From: a virus
Reading direction: 5' to 3' (one strand)
IMG/VR virus record: IMGVR_UViG_3300025809_002164
Span: 1-64,000 of that record
DNA length: 64,000 bases
How positions within the stretch are numbered: position 1 is the first letter of the stretch; every line of letters starts with the position of its first letter. Shown piece after piece: positions 31,603-38,134 of the stretch. The position numbers and the translations under genes were made by a program. The notes beneath the pieces are model-generated. The model made no database searches and was not told the DNA's origin. It saw only the letters and a program-made list of their open reading frames with translations.

Positions 31603-32235
31603 TTACTTAATTCTTACCTCTTTCCAAGATATTAGTTTTGACTTCACTTGATCTCTGATAAACCGCTGCTTGGAGCTTAATTGGCTATTTCCGCTCTTGA
31701 CTTCAATGAAAGTTATTTCGTCTTCACCGAAAGAGATGTAGTCTATTGGTTGACCTAGAAATGAGCAAGATTCTGGATCAAAATCAAATTGATCTAAAAA
31801 TGGAGCTAAAGTTTCGGCAACATGCCCTAATCTAACTTCCCCGCTCTTCTTTTGTGATAGTATTTTTTTTCTGTTTTGAGTTTCTTCCGATAATTTTAAT
31901 TGCAAATCAGAAATTATAACTGATTGCTCTTTTTCTTTAGACTTAAGGGTGTGGTTTCTCTCCTCTATAGATCTTTGCTCTGTGTCTAGTGATTTTTGAA
32001 GTTTAGATATAGTTTCGTAAAGATTAGCCTCTCTTTCTTTTGAATTTAAGTTAGATGAGTTAAGCTGTTCTGATATATTCTTAAAGTTATGTTCTGATTG
32101 GTTTATTTGAATTTTTAATCTCTCATTGCTTAGAGATAAAGATTCTGCGTTAATTTGTTTTTTTTTAAATAAATAAATAGCATAGATTAAGCATGCCGAA
32201 CATATTAATAATAAAATTACTAATGCTTTTGTCAA
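31603..32235 (-). CDS. Membrane-anchored endonuclease-like protein
   Basis: 210 residues. An N-terminal span (ALVILLLICSACLIYAIYLF), a long coiled coil, then a C-terminal nuclease-like domain: HVAETLAPFLDQFDFD, GQPIDYISFGEDEITFIEVK and SSKQRFIRDQVK. This is the pattern of the predicted endonucleases related to archaeal Holliday-junction resolvase (PF10107-like). It likely cuts branched or foreign DNA at the membrane. Confidence 0.7.
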   Translation of the reverse strand: MTKALVILLLICSACLIYAIYLFKKKQINAESLSLSNERLKIQINQSEHNFKNISEQLNSSNLNSKEREANLYETISKLQKSLDTEQRSIEERNHTLKSKEKEQSVIISDLQLKLSEETQNRKKILSQKKSGEVRLGHVAETLAPFLDQFDFDPESCSFLGQPIDYISFGEDEITFIEVKSGNSQLSSKQRFIRDQVKSKLISWKEVRIK

Positions 32236-32237
32236 AA

Positions 32238-32471
32238 TTATTTTTTAGTAATTGATATTATTCTATCGTGCCTAAAAGATCTAACTTCTTTGCGTCCAAA
32301 ACAATAAGCTTTAAATCCTATGTTAGATCTACCATCTTTTTTGTTTCCAAAGGAATTAAATAAATCAATGCAACCTATTTGATAGGTTTTAATTTTTCCG
32401 TTTAGGTTTTTATATACTAAATAGTACCTTCTATAGCAAGGGTTGAATTTTTGTAAGATGTAATTAATCAT
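32238..32471 (-). CDS. WYL-domain-like small protein
   Basis: 77 residues. YYLVYKNLNGKIKTYQIGCI, followed by IGFKAYCFGRKEVRSFRHDR and IISITKK, matches the beta-barrel core and the terminal FR-DRI pattern of WYL-like ligand-sensing domains. There is no HTH attached. It may be a sensor partner or RNA/DNA-binding fold; low confidence on function. Confidence 0.5.
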   Translation of the reverse strand: MINYILQKFNPCYRRYYLVYKNLNGKIKTYQIGCIDLFNSFGNKKDGRSNIGFKAYCFGRKEVRSFRHDRIISITKK

Positions 32472-32673
32472 CTAAATTGATTCCTTTTGATTCGCAATAC
32501 CTAAGGCTATAACCTTCTTCTTGGTGAAACTTTTGAGAGAAAAGCATCATCAATAATATGACATAAGGCTCAAACGATTTAAAGTCTAATGCATTAAAGC
32601 ATAATAATGCCACAACTATAATTGGGCAGAACTTATTTAAAATATAATTGATAAAATATGTTTCGAATTTCAT
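32464..32673 (-). CDS. Small two-span membrane protein
   Basis: 69 residues from the ATG at 32673, chosen for its position 11 bases after a -10 box. The hydrophobic stretches CPIIVVALLCFNAL and YVILLMMLFSQ give two possible spans. Stop overlaps the WYL-like gene start. Function unknown. Confidence 0.55.
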   Translation of the reverse strand: MKFETYFINYILNKFCPIIVVALLCFNALDFKSFEPYVILLMMLFSQKFHQEEGYSLRYCESKGINLDD

Positions 32674-32684
32674 AATAAGAATAC

Positions 32685-32713
32685 ATCTTATCATTGTACG
32701 GCTAGAAAGTCAA
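32685..32713 (-). promoter_or_regulatory. Promoter for the 32.6 kb operon
   Basis: TTGACT (32708-32713), 17-base spacer and TAAGAT (32685-32690) on the minus strand, 11 bases before the ATG at 32673. Confidence 0.7.
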
Positions 32714-32729
32714 GAACTATTTTAAGAAA

Positions 32730-32939
32730 TTAAGTAATATTTTCTGGATGGGAGGTTTCAACAATGACAACTGAGTCCTTATTTCTGCCTCCGAAGGATT
32801 TTAAGGACGAAACTAGCGAGTCTGCGTGCATTCTAGCTTCAGCAATAGTCCAATAGTCTTTAGGCCAAGCCCTTCTGCCGTTTCGAGTTACTACATAAAA
32901 AATATCTTCCTTGCTTTTTCGTCCGTTTTGTTTAGTCAT
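32730..32939 (-). CDS. Unknown 69-residue protein
   Basis: Contains YVVTRNGRRAWPKDYWTIAE and basic/aromatic surface residues, followed by SVVIVETSHPENIT. No family is recognised. It lies between two small membrane genes. Confidence 0.5.
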   Translation of the reverse strand: MTKQNGRKSKEDIFYVVTRNGRRAWPKDYWTIAEARMHADSLVSSLKSFGGRNKDSVVIVETSHPENIT

Positions 32940-32968
32940 GGTTTATTTTAATAATTATTAATTTAGGG

Positions 32969-33127
32969 TTACTGGTGAGTCCATGTAGATTTGTTTAATT
33001 TAATTTGTTTTAATTTATAATACCAATAAAAAGGTAATGCAGTGGCATAACCTAATGAATATATTATAACTAAAGTTCCTATAAAATTCCAAAAACTTTC
33101 AAAAATAATACTTAAAGATTCAGCCAT
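32969..33127 (-). CDS. 52-residue membrane protein
   Basis: Starts at an ATG at 33127, which overlaps the end of the nuclease-like gene at 33112 by 16 bases. Hydrophobic core FIGTLVIIYSLGYATALPFY, then a basic tail (YKLKQIKLNKSTW). It may span the membrane once. No function known. Confidence 0.5.
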   Translation of the reverse strand: MAESLSIIFESFWNFIGTLVIIYSLGYATALPFYWYYKLKQIKLNKSTWTHQ

Positions 33128-33591
33128 TCTTGTGATCCTTCGACATTAAGTAAGTCTTTAATTTGGATTTGAGTAATAGTTTCTACGGTTCCTGGCCTAC
33201 GAAATAATCTATATTTACAAAACCAAGGCTTGTCTACGTATGGTAGATCCCATCGGACGATCTGACTTGAGGAGAGATAGCTAACTAACTGTTTCCTTGG
33301 AACTAAGATAAACCCTTTAGCTGTTTCAAATGAAATAAATTGAGCTCCTTTATTCACCCAACCTTCCCCGCCTTTGCTATTTTTAAATTCTATATATACC
33401 CATTCTGAATTTTTTTTCCCATTTTTTTTCTTAATGTCAACAGAAATGACTGTAGGCTTTTGATTTATATGACCTTCAAGCTTTGTGTCTATGTTGTTTT
33501 TTCTTTCATTGAATGAAGGATTTAGGACTTTATAGCCTTTCGACTTTGCGATATCTGAAAATTTAGTTTTATATTGGTTAGTATTTTGCAT
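33112..33591 (-). CDS. PD-(D/E)XK-like nuclease candidate
   Basis: 159 residues. TVISVDIKKKNGKKNSEWVY, followed by IEFKNSKGGEGWVNKGAQFI and GFILVPRKQLVSYL, shows Asp, Glu and Lys in an order compatible with a PD-(D/E)XK nuclease fold. The metal-ion motif is not exact. It lies 8 bases downstream of the UvdE paralogue. Possible DNA repair or recombination role. Confidence 0.45.
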   Translation of the reverse strand: MQNTNQYKTKFSDIAKSKGYKVLNPSFNERKNNIDTKLEGHINQKPTVISVDIKKKNGKKNSEWVYIEFKNSKGGEGWVNKGAQFISFETAKGFILVPRKQLVSYLSSSQIVRWDLPYVDKPWFCKYRLFRRPGTVETITQIQIKDLLNVEGSQEWLNL

Positions 33592-33599
33592 TAAAATTT

Positions 33600-34688
33600 T
33601 TATTGAGAGTCATAAAGAGCATTAAAAGCTCTAGACGCATCTTTTGATTTTTTATACTTATTTTTCGTAATAGCCATAATTACTTCTTCCGTGACCTTAT
33701 CTTCGTCTTCTGGCATTGTATATAGAGCAATCGCTTTATCTTTCTTTCTCACATCGCACTCCCATTTAATGTTATAATTAAAGTCAGGAATTGGCTTTGA
33801 TAGGTACTCTAGGGATATATTGGGGTTACTTTGATCTCTTTCGGTCCATAAGTAGACGGGAACTACCCCCATCCACGTTTCATGAAATGCCCCTATGTTT
33901 ACTTCAGCTTCTACTATTTCGCTGCCAGAAAATGAGCCTGGGTTAGCTGAGTCCGCATAATTATTATAACTCAGTATCATCCCGTCGTCAAACTTTTCAT
34001 TAAGATAAACGTGGAAGTATTTAAATAAATTTACACAGTCCCAGAAACCGTCAGTTTCGTTTTGTATAACTATTCTGTTTTGAGTCTCCTTATTAAGCTT
34101 TTTAAAGTTCTTATAAAATAATTTGACAGAATTGACAGCATTTTCGTGAGATCCAGATGTAGGTTCACCAAAAGGTTTAATTATTATAGGATTTGATGCA
34201 TTAGATGGGAATCCTGCAATCTCAAAGAACCAACTATGAAAATTTAACTCGTTAGTTGCTCTAGATAGTGATTTTTCATCTTCCGTAATTAAGCTATTTG
34301 TAGAATCTGGACAAATTGACAGAGTAACATTGTGCTGTCGAGCTAGAAAACCTATTTCTCTTACTTTTGACTCTATGGATTCTTTGTCAGGTAGGTCTGA
34401 GAGAGAAATTTGAAGATCATCACTAAAATCACACAACAAGCTAAATAAAGAACTACTTATCCTGTAGTGATTTATATTTACTTTTGGAATAAATTCAATT
34501 ATGTTCTCAGTTAAACTTAAATTGTGATGTATTCTACTTGCTAGTTCAGTGAGAGCACTTTCCTCTCCTGAGCTTTCCTTAATAGAGTTAAAGCTTTTTT
34601 GAGTTATTCCTGAAAATGTATAAGATCCGCTAGGGTCTTTTTCTTTTAAGAGTTCTGATGTAGTAATTAATCCATAGGAAGTGTTCAT
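33600..34688 (-). CDS. UvdE paralogue with lost active-site residues
   Basis: 362 residues, homologous to the UvdE at 170-1174 along its length. YRISSSLFSLLCD and the final KWECDVRKKDKAI keep the family pattern. The metal-binding positions between them are changed: SHPDQF becomes SICPDST, IENED becomes IQNETD, DNLHD becomes NNYAD, and FHW becomes YLW. It likely retains a TIM-barrel fold without nuclease activity, perhaps as a DNA-binding or protein partner. Confidence 0.8.
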   Translation of the reverse strand: MNTSYGLITTSELLKEKDPSGSYTFSGITQKSFNSIKESSGEESALTELASRIHHNLSLTENIIEFIPKVNINHYRISSSLFSLLCDFSDDLQISLSDLPDKESIESKVREIGFLARQHNVTLSICPDSTNSLITEDEKSLSRATNELNFHSWFFEIAGFPSNASNPIIIKPFGEPTSGSHENAVNSVKLFYKNFKKLNKETQNRIVIQNETDGFWDCVNLFKYFHVYLNEKFDDGMILSYNNYADSANPGSFSGSEIVEAEVNIGAFHETWMGVVPVYLWTERDQSNPNISLEYLSKPIPDFNYNIKWECDVRKKDKAIALYTMPEDEDKVTEEVIMAITKNKYKKSKDASRAFNALYDSQ

Positions 34689-34697
34689 GAATAGTTC

Positions 34698-34988
34698 TTA
34701 CACTAAAGTGTCGGGAATTTCTTTTTTTTCTTCAACTTCAGGTTTCACTTCAACCTTAGATTCTGACTGAGATTCTGAGTCTTGAGATATGTATAAAACG
34801 TAATCTGGCTTCTTATCGTTATCCTTGAATCTATTAGGAAACATGACAACCCTCATCTTCTTCTTAACTCCTAGCTCATCGACTTCGATGCTGCCCGAAA
34901 GATATTTACCTTTAGAGCTATCTTTCGTCCAGAAAGCTCCAATTTCGCGTTTTGACCAATCTGATTTATTGTTTTGTTCTTCTAACAT
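34698..34988 (-). CDS. DUF736-like protein
   Basis: 96 residues. KREIGAFWTKDSSKGKYLSG, followed by KMRVVMFPNRFKDNDKKPDY, matches the DUF736-type pattern of small DNA-associated proteins. The C-terminus is acidic (VEVKPEVEEKKEIP). It lies upstream of the UvdE paralogue on the minus strand. Confidence 0.6.
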   Translation of the reverse strand: MLEEQNNKSDWSKREIGAFWTKDSSKGKYLSGSIEVDELGVKKKMRVVMFPNRFKDNDKKPDYVLYISQDSESQSESKVEVKPEVEEKKEIPDTLV

Positions 34989-35006
34989 AGTGTACGTATT
35001 GTTTGT

Positions 35007-35309
35007 ATGGTTATAATATATGATTCTGTATTAACTGAGCCTCCCAGTTCAATAAGTTGTTTTAGAGATGTAACTCTTTTCGCTAAGTCTTTCCTTAGTT
35101 TTGAGAATTTAATAAAATGTCCAGATGGAACTAGGTCTATTTACTGGAGTTGGGTTAAGAGCTATGGGGCTCATGATTTTATAGACGGATTAATTTTAGA
35201 TGGAGAAGATCAGAGTGGAGTTCATGTTGGTCCAAGTGGACAAATAAAGCTTAAATTATTAAATGAATTTAATTATATTGATTTAATTAATAAATTAAAA
35301 ACTATTTAA
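35007..35309 (+). CDS. Unknown plus-strand protein
   Basis: 100 residues. The central part (SIYWSWVKSYGAHDFIDGLI, then GEDQSGVHVGPSGQIKLKLL) looks coding by residue composition. It converges with an 8-base stop overlap on the minus-strand gene at 35302. The start is uncertain because a TATAAT hexamer overlaps it. No family is recognised. Confidence 0.5.
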   Translation: MVIIYDSVLTEPPSSISCFRDVTLFAKSFLSFENLIKCPDGTRSIYWSWVKSYGAHDFIDGLILDGEDQSGVHVGPSGQIKLKLLNEFNYIDLINKLKTI

Positions 35310-35667
35310 ACTTAGACAACACACTTCCGTCTTTATATAAATCCGTAGGTTCCATGGCTGCAGGTTTAATATTCGGGCGATTTACGGTTGGCGGAGCTGA
35401 CTGTTCTACTTTGGGTTCTGCTTTAGGTTCTGCTTTAGGTTCTGCTTTAGTTTCTGAGTCTGCGCGAAGTTCGGGGAATAGTTTTACTAAAACTTCTATC
35501 TGTGAATCCAGGGAAGAGACTTTCTCTAAAATTGAAGCTAAAGATTTAGAGAAATCTAAAACTTCTCCTGATGGTTGAACTGAAAATAGCTTAATATCTG
35601 CTATTAGCATATTTCTTGAACCTATTAACTTGTAATATAAACCTTGTATGTGTGGTGATGTTTTCAT
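35302..35667 (-). CDS. Protein with KAEP repeats
   Basis: 121 residues. A helical N-terminal part (about 1-68) is followed by a KAEPKAEPKAEPKVE tract made from a tandemly repeated 12-base unit (around 35410-35450), then a Pro-rich tail. Repeats of this kind form flexible linkers. Function unknown. Confidence 0.55.
   Translation of the reverse strand: MKTSPHIQGLYYKLIGSRNMLIADIKLFSVQPSGEVLDFSKSLASILEKVSSLDSQIEVLVKLFPELRADSETKAEPKAEPKAEPKVEQSAPPTVNRPNIKPAAMEPTDLYKDGSVLSKFK
35410..35450. repeat. Tandem 12-base repeat
   Basis: Three to four copies of GGTTCTGCTTTA-like units on the plus strand code for the KAEP repeats of the minus-strand gene. Copy-number slippage is possible. Confidence 0.6.
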
Positions 35668-35681
35668 ATTTTTGTAAAATT

Positions 35682-36218
35682 TTATCTATACTGCTCTTGA
35701 AGGAGCCTCCACCTGTCTGAGTCTATAGGCTTAACTCCGCTATTTATAGCATAAATCATGTCTATAACTTCTTCTAAGCTGTTATAGATGTATTTATGTG
35801 GCAACATTCCGAGAAGCCATAAGGGAGTTTTAGATTTGCCTCCCTCCATACTGATAAAAATTGGCTTTTTCATTCTTATAGCGGTTACGATTTCTTCAGC
35901 ACTACCCCAGCTTGCGACTTCGGGGACTAAGTGTGCAACTATGAAGTCTGACCTGTCGACTAAATTGAGGTCGTATGACCTGACTGTTTTCATTCTTTCA
36001 GATACTCTGTCGTATTGCTTTGTCTTCATCCAAGTTTCCATTTCAATTCTGGAAGCTTCATCTTCTTCTACATCTTTAACAAATGGCTTTTTATAGGGAT
36101 CAAAGCAGGTTATTTTGATTTCAGAAAGCTTTTCAGTAACTTCTTCCCTCCAGTTTCTGCCACTTAAGTATTGCATGTGGCCTACTAGGTAGGTTTTTGT
36201 TTTTGATAGTAAGTTCAT
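35682..36218 (-). CDS. Nucleoside 2-deoxyribosyltransferase-like
   Basis: 178 residues. The start TYLVGHMQYLSGRNWREEV, then LNLVDRSDFIVAHLVPEV and SWGSAEEIVTAIRMKKPIFI match the Rossmann-like layout of 2-deoxyribosyltransferase-like phage proteins. Such enzymes remodel or salvage nucleosides and can act on modified bases. The catalytic Glu is likely in the SAEE segment. Promoter at 36232-36260. Confidence 0.65.
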   Translation of the reverse strand: MNLLSKTKTYLVGHMQYLSGRNWREEVTEKLSEIKITCFDPYKKPFVKDVEEDEASRIEMETWMKTKQYDRVSERMKTVRSYDLNLVDRSDFIVAHLVPEVASWGSAEEIVTAIRMKKPIFISMEGGKSKTPLWLLGMLPHKYIYNSLEEVIDMIYAINSGVKPIDSDRWRLLQEQYR

Positions 36219-36231
36219 TTAGATTGGGCTA

Positions 36232-36260
36232 ATTATACTATTTAAATAGTTGAAAGTCAA
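36232..36260 (-). promoter_or_regulatory. Promoter for the deoxyribosyltransferase-like gene
   Basis: TTGACT (36255-36260), 17-base spacer and TATAAT (36232-36237), 13 bases before the ATG at 36218. A consensus -10 box. The ~100 bases from here to the tmRNA 3' end show no clear terminator hairpin. Confidence 0.8.
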
Positions 36261-36360
36261 GGAAAAAATTAATTATTTAGATTGTTGAAGTTATCGTCCA
36301 CTTAGTTTTTATTTTTGTTCAGTAAATTTTTTTGAGTATATGCAGTTTATAAAAATTTTA

Positions 36361-36782
36361 TGGTGGAGGTGAGGGGAGTCGAACCCCTGTCCTGAGTGCT
36401 TTCATTAAGACACGTCTACAAGTTTATCTAATTTTTTTTATAGTTATGATATTAGAATCTAACTACCTGTTTCAATTATTTGCCCCCGAATAATCAGTGA
36501 ACTACAGTTTATTAACAAGTAAACCTTTTCTGCTTTTACAGATAGATTACCCCTTATTCTTAATATCTGTGTCAAAAGATAAGAGGTGACAGGTGTTTAT
36601 GCTGCCAGAGCAAGCCTTTGATTCTTGAAACCAAGTCGCTTTGCAGCGAATCGATTTTTAAAACCAAAAGCTTTAACACGGTTTTGAGCGCCATGTGAAG
36701 CTTTGCACTTTTGTATCGAAGCCCAGTGCGTCTCCGACTTGCGGTGAAAAAAATTGACATCAGTCGAATCCAGTACACCCCC
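36361..36782 (-). ncRNA. ssrA: Transfer-messenger RNA (tmRNA), one piece
   Basis: The 5' end GGGGGUG (36782-36776) pairs with CACCUCC before the encoded ACCA at 36361. The T arm AGGGG-UUCGACU-CCCCU is present. The 5' pseudoknot (GCACU/AGUGC and GGGCUU/AAGCUU) precedes the tag reading frame. The frame ends in LALAA-stop at 36597; if translation resumes at GGC (36692) or the next GCT, the tag is about 30 residues. It is single-piece, unlike alphaproteobacterial tmRNA. The tag is basic and carries an internal 33-base duplication. It tags proteins from stalled ribosomes. Confidence 0.93.
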
Positions 36783-36809
36783 AACATAAAATTTCAAAGA
36801 ACTTTAAAT

Positions 36810-36838
36810 ATAATACTTCAAGTTAACAATAAAGTCAA
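36810..36838 (-). promoter_or_regulatory. Promoter for tmRNA
   Basis: TTGACT (36833-36838), 17-base spacer and TATTAT (36810-36815) on the minus strand, 27 bases before the mature 5' end. The short 5' extension would be trimmed by host RNase P. Confidence 0.8.
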
Positions 36839-36844
36839 GCAAAT

Positions 36845-38134
36845 TTAAACAGGGTTGCCCCAGACTAATAATTTAGGCCTTTCAGGGAAGAAACTTTTGC
36901 CAAAAATAAATAAACCATCGTCTTTGTCGTCAGCTCCTCCAACTGGAACTGTAAAAGTTAAGTTTACGATTTTGTTATCAGATATAGAAGAAGAGAAGCC
37001 TTCGGATGTTAATATAGCTCCCTTTAAGTAGTAAGCCATATTTGTGGCATCTGGAATTAGTGTTCCTTCGCATTCAGAAATAGACCTACAGTCTTCGAGG
37101 CTTAATATTAAATTATGTTTCTTGCTTGAGCATAGTTGAGCAAACAAATTCTCTTCTTTTAAGTAAGATACTAAAGCTTGAACCTGAACCTCAATTGTTG
37201 CTGGAAAGTTTGGAACTCTTGCGAATTCATATTTTCCTCCTAGCCTCCTAATTTTCGTGTTACCTATTGGCATGTTGATAGTAAAGCCTTGTATATGTGC
37301 TCCCCCATTGGAGTACTCATTTAGGCCGCTCAGCTGCCTACTAAAGAAGCCTCCATCATCTAGGTCTATCTTTATGTCGCCAGGCCTTAGGCCTCCCACT
37401 CCGTCCTGTAGGACTATGTCCTCTAAACCGCTTAGAGTCTCATAAACAAAACTTTCATATGTGTCAGGTAAACTAAAGTTTACATTTGGGGTTCCGCAAT
37501 CTTCTACGGGGTTAATTGCTGGAATAGGAAGGTTGCAGGCTCCATAATATGACCTCATGTTAAAAGCTTCAAAGCTTATTCTGGCCTTAGGTATGGAACC
37601 CAACTCAGCAGTTACTGCGTATTGGCTAAGGAATGCATTACCTATACCTATAGTCCTACGTTTCTCTTCCTCGTAGGATAAGTTTGCATTAATTACATCT
37701 CTGCCTTCTGGGGCAACCCCTATGAAAAAGTTCTGACCCATTCTACCCTTCATTGTTAAATGGTGATACAAGGCTTGAGTTTCGCCATCAGTAATAAAGC
37801 CCATTACTTGCTCGTTATATCCATCAGCTAAAAAATACTCGAAATCTATAGTTACATCTGGAGAATCTACGGCAACCTTGGTTGTCCTTGCTATTCTACC
37901 AAATTCATTCGCGTCTTTAAATTGAAGGTTAAATCCGTAATTAATTGCTTGTACTCTATGTAACTGTCTCACTAGATTGCCCGAACAGTCTGTCCATCTT
38001 ATATTTCTTAAGTCACAGCTCGGGTCGTCGGCAGTATTGTCATTAAAATGATAGCCTGTTGCATTAAAACTAGTATATAGAAACTCGTTTCCGTAATTAA
38101 CTCTATTTCTTTTTTCGTACAGTGGGCTTATCAT
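36845..38134 (-). CDS. Probable virion structural protein
   Basis: 429 residues, beta-rich with no catalytic motif. Parts such as KDANEFGRIARTTKVAVDSP, GNAFLSQYAVTAELGSIPKA and the repeated tail-like pattern suggest a tail tube, sheath or decoration protein. It overlaps the ClpC-like gene by 32 bases. It is followed by the tmRNA promoter. Confidence 0.55.
   Translation of the reverse strand: MISPLYEKRNRVNYGNEFLYTSFNATGYHFNDNTADDPSCDLRNIRWTDCSGNLVRQLHRVQAINYGFNLQFKDANEFGRIARTTKVAVDSPDVTIDFEYFLADGYNEQVMGFITDGETQALYHHLTMKGRMGQNFFIGVAPEGRDVINANLSYEEEKRRTIGIGNAFLSQYAVTAELGSIPKARISFEAFNMRSYYGACNLPIPAINPVEDCGTPNVNFSLPDTYESFVYETLSGLEDIVLQDGVGGLRPGDIKIDLDDGGFFSRQLSGLNEYSNGGAHIQGFTINMPIGNTKIRRLGGKYEFARVPNFPATIEVQVQALVSYLKEENLFAQLCSSKKHNLILSLEDCRSISECEGTLIPDATNMAYYLKGAILTSEGFSSSISDNKIVNLTFTVPVGGADDKDDGLFIFGKSFFPERPKLLVWGNPV

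Noticed and set aside
36572-36797. Two open reading frames of about 66-71 codons across the tmRNA gene
   Set aside because: They lie within the tmRNA and its 5' flank. Only the part ending LALAA is the tmRNA tag; the rest is structural RNA.
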